DNA of 64,000 bases, from assembly GCF_905397275.1 (NCBI RefSeq), contig NZ_CAJPUY010000020.1, positions 62,001 through 126,000 of the forward strand. The letters are read 5' to 3'. Both the position numbers and the translations under genes were made by a program. This stretch comes from Cupriavidus yeoncheonensis. GTDB lineage: Bacteria > Pseudomonadota > Gammaproteobacteria > Burkholderiales > Burkholderiaceae. The notes below the pieces were generated by a model that was not told the DNA's origin, searched no databases, and was given only the letters and a program-made list of their open reading frames with translations. The stretch's first letter is position 1; the number at the start of each line of letters is the position of its first letter. Below are positions 1-8,587 of this stretch, in pieces.

Positions 1-946
1 AGGCCGCGGAATCATAGCTGCCGTTGGGGCCATCGTCCCATTCGATTGCCAGCGCGGCGCGGCCCTGCATGGCCGACCAGGTGTTGCGCGCAACGACGGC
101 CACGCCACCCAGCGGCTGGAAGCCGGGCGCACCCTTGAAAGCCGCTATCTCGACCACCTTCAGTACGCCCGGTACCGCCAGCGCCTTGGCGGCGTCGACG
201 CGGCGCAGCGTCCCGCCGACCACCGGCGGACGCGCCACGACGGCGTAGACCATGCCGGGCAGGCGCATGTCCATGCCATAGCTCGCGCGGCCTTTTCCGA
301 TTGCCTCCAGGTCAACCAGGCGCACCTGTTCCTTGCCGATGTAGCGGAATTCGGCCGGGGTCTTGAGCCTGAGCGCATTGGCTTTGGGAACCGGTATTTT
401 GGCCGCATCGGCGGCCAGTTCGCCGAAACCAAGGCGGCGGCCGGTAGGCTGGTGGATCACTTCGTGCCGCACGGCCCGCACTTCGGCCACGGGCACCGAC
501 CAGCGTGCCGCTGCGGCAGCTTCTAGCATGTGGCGGGCCGCCGCGCCCACGTGGCGCATCGGCATAAGGAAATGGCGCACGCTGCGCGAACCATCGACGT
601 TCTGATTGCCGTAGCGGGCTTCGTTGGCTTCGGCCTGGACGACCTTCACGCGCTCCCACCGGGCTTCCATTTCGTCCGCCACGACCATCGGCAAGCTGGT
701 GCGCACACCGGTGCCCATCTCCGCGCGATGGGCCACGATGGTGACCGTGCCGTCGCCACCGATCGAGACAAAGATTAACGGGTCGTCAACCGCGCCGCCG
801 GGCATGGTGTCCGAACCATATTTCTTGGGCGCCGTGTCGGAAGCCCACGCAGCGCTGACCACGCCGCGCGTGGTGACGGCCAGTGTCAGCGCGCCCAGGC
901 TGCCTTTCAGAAAGCCGCGCCGCGAGAGTTGAGGGCTGCTCATCAT
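1..946 (-). CDS. Xanthine dehydrogenase-family molybdopterin-binding subunit (isoquinoline 1-oxidoreductase beta-like), C-terminus cut by window edge
   Basis: Large molybdenum-cofactor subunit of a periplasmic hydroxylase that oxidises N-heterocycles or aldehydes using water. About 315 N-terminal residues are visible; the frame is open to the left edge. It starts M-M-S-S-P-Q-L and carries a twin-arginine motif (SRRGFLKGSLG) before a hydrophobic stretch, so it should be exported folded by Tat. The aldehyde-oxidase N-terminal pattern follows (VSIGGDGTVTIVAHRAEMG, then RPPVVGG and GVAVVARNTW). Its ATG directly follows the stop of the small 2Fe-2S subunit gene, the standard order for IorA-IorB enzymes. 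The real substrate is unknown; the family also includes aldehyde and nicotinate-type hydroxylases. Confidence 0.9.
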   Translation of the reverse strand, partial: MMSSPQLSRRGFLKGSLGALTLAVTTRGVVSAAWASDTAPKKYGSDTMPGGAVDDPLIFVSIGGDGTVTIVAHRAEMGTGVRTSLPMVVADEMEARWERVKVVQAEANEARYGNQNVDGSRSVRHFLMPMRHVGAAARHMLEAAAAARWSVPVAEVRAVRHEVIHQPTGRRLGFGELAADAAKIPVPKANALRLKTPAEFRYIGKEQVRLVDLEAIGKGRASYGMDMRLPGMVYAVVARPPVVGGTLRRVDAAKALAVPGVLKVVEIAAFKGAPGFQPLGGVAVVARNTWSAMQGRAALAIEWDDGPNGSYDSAA

Positions 947-1417
947 TTACCTGGCTCCTCCCGACAGCCGGCTGGACGCCAGCTTGATGGCGGCGCGAAT
1001 GCGCGGATAGGTGCCGCAGCGACAGATATTGCCGCTCATGGCCTCGTCGATCTGTTTTTCGGTGGGGGCGGGCGTGGCTTTGAGCAGAGTCACGGCAGTC
1101 ATGATCTGCCCAGCCTGGCAATAGCCACACTGAGCGACGTTTTGCTCCACCCAGGCTTGCTGCACCAACCGGCCCACACGGTCGCCTTCCATGCCTTCAA
1201 TGGTCGAAATCGCGTGCCCGTAGGCGGCGGAAACAGGTGTAACGCACGCCCGCACCGGCGTGTTGTCCACGTGCACTGTACAGGCACCGCAAAGCGCCAT
1301 GCCGCAGCCGAACTTGGTGCCGGTCATTCCCAGTTCATCGCGCAGCACCCACAGCAGGGGCATGTCGTCGGGCACGTTGATGTCCTTGGCCTGGCCGTTG
1401 AGGTGAAGTTGTTTCAT
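947..1417 (-). CDS. (2Fe-2S)-binding small subunit, isoquinoline 1-oxidoreductase alpha-like
   Basis: The 156-residue electron-transfer subunit of the same molybdenum hydroxylase. The N-terminal plant-ferredoxin domain has CGMALCGAC and a later Cys (VRAC). The C-terminal helical domain has CGYCQAGQ and [10 protein letters not shown], ligands of the second cluster. Length is typical for IorA-type subunits. It passes electrons from the molybdenum site to an acceptor, commonly a membrane cytochrome c in this family. The stop abuts the start of the large-subunit gene, so the two are surely cotranscribed and coupled. ATG chosen as the only start that leaves the ferredoxin domain whole. Confidence 0.93.
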   Translation of the reverse strand: MKQLHLNGQAKDINVPDDMPLLWVLRDELGMTGTKFGCGMALCGACTVHVDNTPVRACVTPVSAAYGHAISTIEGMEGDRVGRLVQQAWVEQNVAQCGYCQAGQIMTAVTLLKATPAPTEKQIDEAMSGNICRCGTYPRIRAAIKLASSRLSGGAR

Positions 1418-1650
1418 GGTGAATCTCTGGTTTTGCGAACGGAAGAGCCAGAACGCTCAGGGCGCGAGCGTGCGAGGCGGTAGCGCCTGATTATTTACTG
1501 AAAGATTCATTAGTGCCTCTTATAGGCCTATTAAGCCCTGGCTAAGCACGAGCGAGTGCATCCCCTTGCAAGGGGATGCAGAATGGCCACAACCAAAGAC
1601 CGAAGTGCGCGGGCGCATGCTACACGGAGGATGCTTGGGATAACTGCAAC
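1418..1650. other. Non-coding gap between MFS gene and iorA-like gene
   Basis: No convincing gene here. It holds a perfect 24-bp palindrome (1557-1580, separate entry) and a shorter dyad centred on ATAGGCCTAT near 1521-1530. Both lie upstream of the leftward molybdenum hydroxylase operon and downstream of the leftward MFS gene, so they may be operators for the former or transcript-end structures for the latter. Confidence 0.6.
1557..1580. promoter_or_regulatory. Perfect 24-bp palindrome
   Basis: Each half reads TGCATCCCCTTG and the second half is its exact reverse complement, with no spacer. It lies about 140 bp upstream of the leftward iorA-like start and 70 bp past the stop of the MFS gene. 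No T-run follows on either strand, which argues against an ordinary intrinsic terminator and leaves an operator as the better guess. No regulator can be assigned. Confidence 0.45.
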
Positions 1651-3234
1651 TCAGAGGTGGAGCCGCTGGCTTCCGACGTAGCGCTTGCGCAGCGGTGGCT
1701 GCTCGCCAATGTGAAAGGCAAGGCGACGCTCGCGCAGTTCGGCGTCCGCGGCTGTAAATCGCTCCAGTCGTCGTTGGTGCTCCAGCCAGTTTTCGTGCAG
1801 AAAGTACTCGAGATAACACCCGCGGATCGCAGTGTCCCGGAAGAGCCCCCAGGACAGCGCACCACGACGCAAGCGGGCCGCGCGCGTGAGCTGCATCACC
1901 TCAATGAACTCTGCGGCCTGCGCTGGATCGATTTGGTATTCGACCGTCACCATGACGGGACCCTCGTCCAGGTGAATCGCCGTCACCGGCTCCAGCAAGT
2001 CGTGCGTGGGTACACGATCCAGGTTGACATCCTTGCCTCCCACTGACCAGTTGCGAACGATCGGAAGCAGAACCGCGCCGGCAGCCGCCGCGGAAACGAT
2101 GGCGGCCTGTACGCCAAAACGCGCAGCAACATTGCCGAACAGCATTGCACCAAGGGCGGTACCGCCCATCAACGCCATCTGATAGACCGCCATGCCGCGC
2201 GCGCGGACCCAGTCGGGCAGGGCCAGTTGTGCGGATGTGGAAAGGGTGTTTGCCGTCGAGATCCACGCCATGCCAACCAAGAAGATCGACGGAAGGGCAA
2301 TCCACGGCGCCGGGGCAAGGGCTACGGTCGCGCTTGCCGCCGCGTGCGTGAGAGAGCCCCAAAAGACCATCTGGTCCCGGTCGAGCCTTGCCCGCCATCG
2401 AGGCAACAGTAACGCTGCGGCGATGGCGCCTGACCCCATTGTGGCCAGCAGCACAGTGAACATACCGGGGCCTGCCCCGCTCAGTCGGCGTGCAACCAGG
2501 GGCATCAAGGCCACGAGCGCGCTCATCTGTAAAGAGAAGAGAAAAACTCTCAAGGTGACTGCCCGCATCCGCGGGGACTCGCGCACATGCTGCAGGCCGA
2601 TGCGGATGGCACCGAGAAACCTCTCCCCGGGCAGCGTTGTCGGGCGCTTGACCGAGCGCCAGCGCAGGATCACCACCAGCGCTCCCACGGCAACGACCGC
2701 GTTCAGGATGAACACCCAGGCGGCGCCGGCCCCAGCGAGCAGTGCGCCGGCCACGGTCGGCCCCAGGATGCGGGAAAGGTTCATTGAGATGCCGTTCAGG
2801 GCAAGAGCGGCAGGTAACTGTGCCTTGGTGACCACCTCGGGCACGATGGCGGCGAACACGGGCCAGCGCATGGCCAGTCCGATGCCGTTCAGGAAGGTCA
2901 GGGCAAGAAGCAGCTTCGCCGATAGTGCATCGGCAAATGCCAGCGAAGCGGTAAGCAGGGAAACGGCGGCGACCCACAACTGGGTGGAGGCAAGGTAGAG
3001 CCGGCGGTCAGTGATATCGGCCAGTGCCCCGCTGGGAAGGCCCAGCAGGAACATTGGAAGGGTGCTCGCGCTCTGGACCAGTGCGACCATGACTGCACTG
3101 TCGGTCAGCGTGGTCATCAACCAGGCGGCGGCAACGTCGTTCATCCACATTGTCATGTTCGCCCCCAGCCAGGCGAGCCAGAGGCTCCGGAACACGGGGC
3201 CTTCAAGGGGCATCAATGCGGCGGGTAGTCTCAT
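1651..3234 (-). CDS. MFS transporter of the EntS/MFS_3 type with C-terminal ABM-like domain
   Basis: A 527-residue inner-membrane protein. Roughly residues 1-400 form a 12-helix MFS fold of the DHA3/MFS_3 kind (FRSLWLAWLGANMTMWMNDV at the start). The last 100 residues are a soluble domain resembling antibiotic-biosynthesis monooxygenases (EYQIDPAQAAEFIEVM, WGLFRDTA, YLEYFLHENWLEHQRRLE), the usual layout of this family. Role: probable drug or metabolite exporter; substrate unknown. I chose the ATG giving MRLPAALMPLEG because family members start just before the first helix; an in-frame start at 3324 would add 30 unlikely residues. It is divergent from the LysR gene at 3442 and shares its control region. 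Confidence 0.85.
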   Translation of the reverse strand: MRLPAALMPLEGPVFRSLWLAWLGANMTMWMNDVAAAWLMTTLTDSAVMVALVQSASTLPMFLLGLPSGALADITDRRLYLASTQLWVAAVSLLTASLAFADALSAKLLLALTFLNGIGLAMRWPVFAAIVPEVVTKAQLPAALALNGISMNLSRILGPTVAGALLAGAGAAWVFILNAVVAVGALVVILRWRSVKRPTTLPGERFLGAIRIGLQHVRESPRMRAVTLRVFLFSLQMSALVALMPLVARRLSGAGPGMFTVLLATMGSGAIAAALLLPRWRARLDRDQMVFWGSLTHAAASATVALAPAPWIALPSIFLVGMAWISTANTLSTSAQLALPDWVRARGMAVYQMALMGGTALGAMLFGNVAARFGVQAAIVSAAAAGAVLLPIVRNWSVGGKDVNLDRVPTHDLLEPVTAIHLDEGPVMVTVEYQIDPAQAAEFIEVMQLTRAARLRRGALSWGLFRDTAIRGCYLEYFLHENWLEHQRRLERFTAADAELRERRLAFHIGEQPPLRKRYVGSQRLHL

Positions 3235-3336
3235 CAGTCTTGCCTTGGCTTGGTGATTCAGCCGGGAGGGGATGGGCGAATACCCTATAACCGTGCGGCG
3301 CGGTTCATGGTAGCATGGTTCCAATTAATAGATCCA

Positions 3337-3353
3337 GTTCCACTGTTAGGAAC
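3337..3353. promoter_or_regulatory. Dyad GTTCC-N7-GGAAC, putative LysR-type operator (site 1)
   Basis: Perfect 5-7-5 inverted repeat, extended to six-base arms (AGTTCC/GGAACT). It lies in the 207-bp gap between the divergent MFS and LysR genes, where a LysR-type autoregulatory box is expected. The spacing also gives the T-N11-A pattern. It is one member of the repeated motif RTTYC-N7-GRAAY described in the findings. Confidence 0.5.
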
Positions 3354-3441
3354 TCAAGGTCTAAGACTGGAGACCTGCCCAAGGGCGGCAGTGCGCGAAG
3401 AACTTCTACGTCGGAGAGGTCACTATTGTGATCTGTACATC

Positions 3442-4353
3442 ATGGAGAGTGTGCGCGGTATCAATACCTTCATCCGCATTGTGCAGACAGGGAACTTCAG
3501 CCGTGCCGCCCGGGAGTTGGGCATCACGCCCCAGGCCGCGAGCATTCACGTCAAGTTGATCGAGGACTGGGTTGGTGTCCGGCTGCTCAATCGCAGCACC
3601 AGAAAGATCAGCCTTACGGAAGAGGGCGCCAGCTTCTACCGCACCTGCGTTGAGGCCTTCCGCTCGATCGACGATGAGGTCGAGCGCATGCGCGATGCTT
3701 CAGAGGAAGTATTTGGCACCGTAAAGCTTGCTGCACCGGTCGGCATGGCTTCTCGCTTCATTGCTCCCGCACTGGGACGGTTCCTGGAGAAGTATCCGCG
3801 GGTATCCGTTGACCTCATTGTCCAGAACAGGATTCCAGACGTTGTTGCTGAGGGCATCGACGTCGGCGTGCTTCCGCATCCACTGCCGGATTCCACGTTG
3901 ATAGCGCGACGCGTGGTGGCCTCGCCGTTCGTCCTCTGTGCATCACCGGCCTACCTGCAACGCCACGGCAGACCAGTGACCATTGACGATCTGGACAACC
4001 ATCGTCGGATTGACCTCCGAAGCTGGGTCACGAACGCGGTACGGCCATGGCGCCTGCGTTGCGGAGAAGAGGTCGTGACCAGCCAGGTCCGCGCGTGCCT
4101 GGTGACCAATGACGGGGACAGCCTCATCGAGGCAATGCTCAGCGGCGCCGGCATCGGCCTGCTTACCCGCTATCGCGTCATGCCTTACCTGCGCTCCGGC
4201 CGTCTCGAGACAGTGCTGGATGGGCAGGTAGAGGGCGAACTTTGTTACTCGATCTACATGCAGCAACGTAACCAGATACCAAGAAAGGTCCGGGTCATGG
4301 CGGACTTCCTATATCACGTTCTCAGCCTCCACCCCGATCTGCGCCAGGAGTGA
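3442..4353 (+). CDS. LysR-family transcriptional regulator
   Basis: A 303-residue LysR-type regulator. The N-terminal winged helix-turn-helix is clear (INTFIRIVQTGNFSRAARELG, TPQAASIHVKLIEDWVGVRLLNRSTRKISLTEEG), followed by a periplasmic-binding-protein-like effector domain (VKLAAPVGMASRFIAPAL; GAGIGLLTRYRVMPYL). It resembles the DmlR/aliphatic-acid subgroup. ATG at 3442 is chosen because family members start M-x-x-x-x-x-I-x-x-F; in-frame starts up to 3250 would add an unrelated 64-residue leader and overlap the control region. Divergent from the MFS gene, with site 1 between them. A candidate, not proven, owner of the repeated dyad. Confidence 0.9.
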   Translation: MESVRGINTFIRIVQTGNFSRAARELGITPQAASIHVKLIEDWVGVRLLNRSTRKISLTEEGASFYRTCVEAFRSIDDEVERMRDASEEVFGTVKLAAPVGMASRFIAPALGRFLEKYPRVSVDLIVQNRIPDVVAEGIDVGVLPHPLPDSTLIARRVVASPFVLCASPAYLQRHGRPVTIDDLDNHRRIDLRSWVTNAVRPWRLRCGEEVVTSQVRACLVTNDGDSLIEAMLSGAGIGLLTRYRVMPYLRSGRLETVLDGQVEGELCYSIYMQQRNQIPRKVRVMADFLYHVLSLHPDLRQE

Positions 4354-4651
4354 CGCACCCAGCCGGGCTGCAGTTCGCCGTGCTGCAACGGCGTGGTGTC
4401 TCTTTGCTCATTCGGCTGCGCTCCTCCTAGACCTCGCAGCAACCCGACAGGGGCTTGCGCGCGGTGACACCTTGCTCCTACGGCATCGGAAGAATCATGT
4501 GTCGACTATCAATCTGCAGTTGAAAGTACTTAAAGACCCGCTCGCGATTTCGTCGGGATCCCGACCCTAGAATGGGTTCGTCAACCGCCGGCTTCGCAAC
4601 GATAGATCAGCCAGCGCGGGAATCTCACCTGAAACAAAAACGGGAGTTTGC
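4354..4651. other. Non-coding leader of the flavoprotein cluster
   Basis: No gene seen in these 298 bases. The region is locally AT-richer around 4495-4560 and likely holds the promoter for the rightward cluster. A Shine-Dalgarno-like CGGGAG stands before the ATG at 4652. No copy of the repeated RTTYC-N7-GRAAY dyad was found. Confidence 0.5.
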
Positions 4652-6073
4652 ATGAGTTCAATCCATACCGATGTCGTTGTTGTCGGCGCGGGGATTGCGG
4701 GCCTGACAACGGCGCTGCGCTTGACCGAACAAGGCGTCAACGCGCTGGTCCTGGAAAGAGGTGAGGCAGGCAATTACCTATGCAATACACGCATGGCCGG
4801 GGGCGCGTTTCACGTCGCACATCAGGACGTGGAAGATGATTCGCAGCTCATTCTGCGTGCCATCACCAACCGCACCGGAGATTCTGCGCCCACCGAACTG
4901 GTCGAGGCGCTGGCCAACGACGTTGGCGAAGCCACGCAATGGCTGAAGCGGCACGGAATTCGGTTCATCAAGGTGGGGCACGAGTCATACCGGAAGCACA
5001 CCCTGGCCCCGCCGATCGCGACGCGCGGACGCGAGTACTGGGTAGGCCGCGGTGGCGATGTCCTGCTGCGCACGCTGACCAGCAGCCTGGAGAAGCAGGG
5101 CGGAAGGATTCTGCATGGGGCTCGCGCAACAGGCTTGGCCATGCGCGACGGTGCCTGTGTCGGCATACACGCAGAGTGCACGACCGGGCCGGTCGAAATT
5201 GAAGCAAGAGCAGTTGTGATCTGCGACGGCGGATTTCATTCCAACATGGATCTACTGCGAGAATTCATCAGCCCCGCTCCGGAGAAACTCAAGCAGCGCA
5301 ACGCGCGGACCGGCCAGGGCGACGGGCTGCGCATGGCCCGCGATGCAGGCGCGCGGCTGGTGGGGCTCAACCGGTTCTACGGCCACGTGCTGGCGCAGGA
5401 TGCCATGCACAACGATGACTTGTGGCCCTTCCCGATGATGGATTTCGTCTGCGCCGCGGGAGTCGTCGTCGACCAGTCCGGCCGCAGATTCGCAAACGAG
5501 GGCCTGGGTGGCGTGACAATGGCCAACGCCATTGCGGCGCAGGCCGATCCGTTGGGCGCAACCGTGATCTTCGATGCGGACATCTGGAACGGACCGGGGC
5601 GCGAGTATCTGATCTCCGCCAATCCGACACTGGTGTCGAACGGAGGCACCCTCTACTCCGCCAGTGACCTCGGCGTTTTGGCGAGCCAGGTCGGCCTGCC
5701 TGCTGAGGTCCTGCAGCAGACGGTCGCGCAGTACAACGCCGCTGTAGACAGTGGCTCGACGGACAATCTGGCACCGACGCGCAGCACCGCCAGCTACCAG
5801 GCATGGCCGATCCGCAAGGCGCCATTCTACGCGGTCAAACTTTGCGCCGGCATCACTTACACGATGGGCGGGATCGCCATCGACGCCGACGGGCGAGTGC
5901 TGGACACCGCCAACCGGCCAATCGCGAACCTGTATGCGGCCGGCTGTGCGACGGGCGGCATCGAAGGTGGCGGTGACCGCGAGCAAGTGGCGTACATCGG
6001 CGGGCTCAGCCGGTCCACGGTATTTGGCTTGCGCGCGGCAAATGCGATCGCATCGGCGTTGGTCGCGGCGTGA
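4652..6073 (+). CDS. FAD-dependent oxidoreductase of the fumarate reductase/TcuA (FAD_binding_2) family
   Basis: A 473-residue flavoprotein. The dinucleotide-binding motif is at the N-terminus (VVVVGAGIAGLTTALRL, then LVLERG). Mid-protein it has VICDGGFHSN and GQGDGLRMARDAGA, and the C-terminal FAD contact is IANLYAAGCATGGIEGGG. This is the layout of fumarate reductase flavoprotein, 3-ketosteroid dehydrogenase and tricarballylate dehydrogenase. No signal peptide or heme domain is present, so it acts in the cytoplasm. It probably adds or removes a carbon-carbon double bond in an organic acid. It heads the cluster, followed by a tiny membrane protein and a Bug receptor. Not orthologous-looking to the second flavoprotein at 30367. 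Confidence 0.85.
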   Translation: MSSIHTDVVVVGAGIAGLTTALRLTEQGVNALVLERGEAGNYLCNTRMAGGAFHVAHQDVEDDSQLILRAITNRTGDSAPTELVEALANDVGEATQWLKRHGIRFIKVGHESYRKHTLAPPIATRGREYWVGRGGDVLLRTLTSSLEKQGGRILHGARATGLAMRDGACVGIHAECTTGPVEIEARAVVICDGGFHSNMDLLREFISPAPEKLKQRNARTGQGDGLRMARDAGARLVGLNRFYGHVLAQDAMHNDDLWPFPMMDFVCAAGVVVDQSGRRFANEGLGGVTMANAIAAQADPLGATVIFDADIWNGPGREYLISANPTLVSNGGTLYSASDLGVLASQVGLPAEVLQQTVAQYNAAVDSGSTDNLAPTRSTASYQAWPIRKAPFYAVKLCAGITYTMGGIAIDADGRVLDTANRPIANLYAAGCATGGIEGGGDREQVAYIGGLSRSTVFGLRAANAIASALVAA

Positions 6074-6160
6074 ATCGTCAACCATCGTCCGATGTCACCG
6101 AAGGCTGTGACGGCTTTGCGTCACGGCACCCAGTTTCCCTCTCGATAGAGGAGTACTCGT

Positions 6161-6406
6161 ATGCAGGCTCATACTACCCAGGCAGTCCCGACTTTTCCGG
6201 CGCTGCACATCCTCGTCAAGCATGGCAACGTCCTTGCGCTGCTGCTTGCCCTTTGCCCACCCTTTGGCAGTTTGCTGCTCTGGGCCACGGGCGGCTCGCC
6301 AGTCCTCCTTGTTGTCGGCGCATTAGGCGGCACGTTCCTTTACCTGATCATGCGCAGCTATGTCGACCTGGTCAGGATCATCGTTGACATGCTGCTGCCA
6401 AAGTAA
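6161..6406 (+). CDS. Small two-helix membrane protein, unknown function
   Basis: An 81-residue ORF with a good ribosome site (GAGGAG eight bases upstream). The sequence is almost all membrane: two hydrophobic segments, about residues 22-45 and 47-66, the first containing NVLALLLALCPP and the second VLLVVGALGGTFLYLIM. The C-terminus (VDLVRIIVDMLLPK) is amphipathic. I do not recognise the family. Its place between a soluble flavoprotein and a Bug receptor suggests a membrane anchor or a minimal transporter component. It has only two helices, unlike the four-helix TctB subunit of tripartite tricarboxylate transporters. Confidence 0.65.
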   Translation: MQAHTTQAVPTFPALHILVKHGNVLALLLALCPPFGSLLLWATGGSPVLLVVGALGGTFLYLIMRSYVDLVRIIVDMLLPK

Positions 6407-6472
6407 CTGTTGTTGTGCAACGCATGGCGCCAGGTTGCCTGGCATGTGGGACTTTTGATGAGGTGGTCGCGA

Positions 6473-7486
6473 ATGATGGGATTCTTGTCTGCTGCCAGCG
6501 CCAGCGGTGCGCTGCTTCGTGTAGTGGTTCGGCGGCTGATGATGGTCGCCATCGCCGGCGCCCTAGCGTTGACGGGGACTGCCGGGGCGGCCCGGCCTTA
6601 CCCGGACCGGCCCATCCGATGGATCGTCCCGTGGCCGCCGGGCGGGGGTGCCGACCTGCTCGCGCGGATACTGCATGCGCGCCTGGGCGAGGTCCTTGGT
6701 CAGCCGGTTGTGATCGACAACCGCGGTGGCGCAGCGGGAAACATTGGTGCGGCAGCGGGTGCCAAAGCAGCGCCAGACGGGTACACGCTGACCTTTGCAT
6801 ACTCGGCAACGCATTCGATCAACCCGCTCGTGTTTCCAAAGATGCCGTTCGCCGAAGAGGACTTCGCGCCGGTGATCTTCCTGACCCTGGTGCCGCAGGT
6901 GCTCGTGGTCAACGCCAACCTGCCGGTTCACAACGTGCAGGAACTCGTGGCGCTGTCGAAGAAGCGGCAGGTGACCTATGCCTCTTCGGCACCGGGATCG
7001 CTTGGCCATCTGGGCGGCGAGCTGTTTGCCTTGATGACGGGCGCCAACATGATGCACGTTCCTTATCGAGGCGGTGGTCCCGCCCTGACGGCGGTGCTGT
7101 CAGGCGAGATCGACGCCCTGGTCGGTGTCCCCGTCGTGCTCGGGCCACATATCAAGGCCGGAAAGCTGCGTGCGATCGGTATCACGACGCCGAAGCGGAC
7201 CAATGTTCTGCCCGGCATACCGACCATAGCGGAATCGGGTGTGCCGAACTTCGACGTGAGTTCATGGAATGGCGTGCTGGTTCCTGCCGGAACGCCGCCA
7301 GAAGTAATCGCCAGGCTCAACGAGGCATTCAACAAGACGCTGGCGGATCCCAAGGTGCGGGCCCAACTTGCCGAAGCCGGCTACGAGATCGTCGGGGGCG
7401 AGCCCGGGAAGCTGTCCCGCTTTATCGCGAGCGAACTGGCGAAATGGCGGCCGGTGGTCAAGAAGGTAAATCTCCACGTGGAATGA
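6473..7486 (+). CDS. Bug-family tripartite tricarboxylate transporter substrate-binding protein (1)
   Basis: Periplasmic solute receptor of the TctC/Bug type, about 337 residues from this start. An n-region with RR precedes a hydrophobic segment ending GTAGAA; the mature part starts RPYPDRPIRWIVPWPPGGGADLLARIL, the hallmark first strand and ligand loop. Later hallmarks are PDGYTLTFA, VPYRGGGPALTAVLSGEID and GVLVPAGTPPEVIARLN. ATG at 6473 is preferred because of GAGGTGG just upstream; a TTG at 6410 is also in frame. It ends just before the Ldh-family gene. No TctA or TctB membrane subunit lies nearby. Confidence 0.88.
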   Translation: MMGFLSAASASGALLRVVVRRLMMVAIAGALALTGTAGAARPYPDRPIRWIVPWPPGGGADLLARILHARLGEVLGQPVVIDNRGGAAGNIGAAAGAKAAPDGYTLTFAYSATHSINPLVFPKMPFAEEDFAPVIFLTLVPQVLVVNANLPVHNVQELVALSKKRQVTYASSAPGSLGHLGGELFALMTGANMMHVPYRGGGPALTAVLSGEIDALVGVPVVLGPHIKAGKLRAIGITTPKRTNVLPGIPTIAESGVPNFDVSSWNGVLVPAGTPPEVIARLNEAFNKTLADPKVRAQLAEAGYEIVGGEPGKLSRFIASELAKWRPVVKKVNLHVE

Positions 7487-7551
7487 AGCAAGCTGCGCGA
7501 CCGGCTGACGGCGGCGCGCGATCCATCAACATCGATACTCGATTCGACACC

Positions 7552-8568
7552 ATGACTGAAAAGCTACTGGACACCGACAACGAAGACACCATCCGAATGA
7601 GTGTGAACGAGGCGAAAGCGCTAGGCACGGACGCCCTGGCCGGCCTTGGGTACAGGCCGGAAGAGGCGGCGGTGATCGCGGCTCACCTGGTAGACGCCGC
7701 CACGTGGGGATATGAATTCGCGGGGTTGCCACGCATTCTCGTGATTGCCGAAAGGCCGGAACTGAAGAAGCCGCGTGCTCCGGTATCCATCGTGCGTGAG
7801 ACGCCGGTGTCGGCATTGCTCGATGGCGGAAACAATGTGGGCTACATCTCGCTAAACCACGCGGTCGAGGTAGTCATCGAGAAGGTGCGCCAGTCCGGCA
7901 TTGCCATCGTCGGCCTGCGCAATAGCTGGTTTGCCGGGCGCAATGCCTATTACCTTGAGAAGATCGCCAGGGAAGGGTTCGCCACGCTGTACTTCGGCAG
8001 TAGCAGTCCCACTGTGGTGCCACCCGGGGCCATGCGCAAGGCCCTCGGTACCAACCCGATCGCCATTGCGCTGCCGGGCAAGGCCGACCCGTTCATCTTT
8101 GACATGGGTACGGCCTCGGTCATGTCGGGCGAGCTCCTCATGAAGGCATTTCTCGGGGAGTCGTTTCACGAGGTCGTGGGCATCGACAAGCATGGCGAGC
8201 CGACGCGCGTAGCCAGCGAACTGCTGGAGGGCGGTGTGCTGCCCTTCGGGGGGCACAAGGGGTATGGCCTGTCCCTCGCCATCCAGGCGCTCGGACTGAT
8301 GGCGGGTGCCCGGATGCGAAATGGCGACGTGAGCGACTTCGGCTACCTCTTTGTGGCGTTCAACCCGGAACTGCTGATGCCGACTGAACAGTTCACATCG
8401 GAGATGGAGGAACTCCTGGCGAAGGTGAGGGGGCTGCCGCGACAGGCCGGAGTATCGGAGATCCGCGTTCCGTCGGAGCGCGGCTTTCGCGAACGCGAGC
8501 TTCGGCGCAAGCAAGGCATCCTCGTGAACAAGCGCGTCGTAGAACGCCTGCGGCAATTGACCGAGTGA
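7552..8568 (+). CDS. Malate/L-lactate/ureidoglycolate dehydrogenase-family oxidoreductase (Ldh_2)
   Basis: A 338-residue NAD(P)-dependent dehydrogenase of the non-Rossmann Ldh_2 family, which oxidises 2-hydroxy acids or reduces cyclic imines. Family patterns are present: SVNEAKALGTDALAGLGY at the N-terminus, NSWFAGRNAYYLEKIA (the catalytic-His region usually reads H.GR.G.Y; here the His position reads F-A), ALGTNPIAIALP, FDMGTASVMSGEL and PFGGHKGYGLSLAIQ. The possible loss of the usual active-site His in NSWFAGR is worth noting. The reading frame is open far upstream; an ATG at 7483 overlapping the Bug stop is an alternative start that adds 23 residues. Confidence 0.85.
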   Translation: MTEKLLDTDNEDTIRMSVNEAKALGTDALAGLGYRPEEAAVIAAHLVDAATWGYEFAGLPRILVIAERPELKKPRAPVSIVRETPVSALLDGGNNVGYISLNHAVEVVIEKVRQSGIAIVGLRNSWFAGRNAYYLEKIAREGFATLYFGSSSPTVVPPGAMRKALGTNPIAIALPGKADPFIFDMGTASVMSGELLMKAFLGESFHEVVGIDKHGEPTRVASELLEGGVLPFGGHKGYGLSLAIQALGLMAGARMRNGDVSDFGYLFVAFNPELLMPTEQFTSEMEELLAKVRGLPRQAGVSEIRVPSERGFRERELRRKQGILVNKRVVERLRQLTE

Positions 8569-8587
8569 CATCCGCCAGGAGACAGGC

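Noticed and set aside
1576-2046. Plus-strand open frame opposite the MFS gene
   Set aside because: It is a shadow of the C-terminal part of the MFS coding sequence and has no recognisable domain.
3250-3441. N-terminal extension of the LysR regulator at 3442
   Set aside because: The 64 extra residues have no homology pattern, and the stretch contains the divergent control region with the GTTCC-N7-GGAAC dyad.
6415-7551. Upstream extension of the Ldh-family frame to 717 codons
   Set aside because: It is the shifted reading of the Bug gene at 6473 and has no family resemblance; the dehydrogenase begins near 7552.
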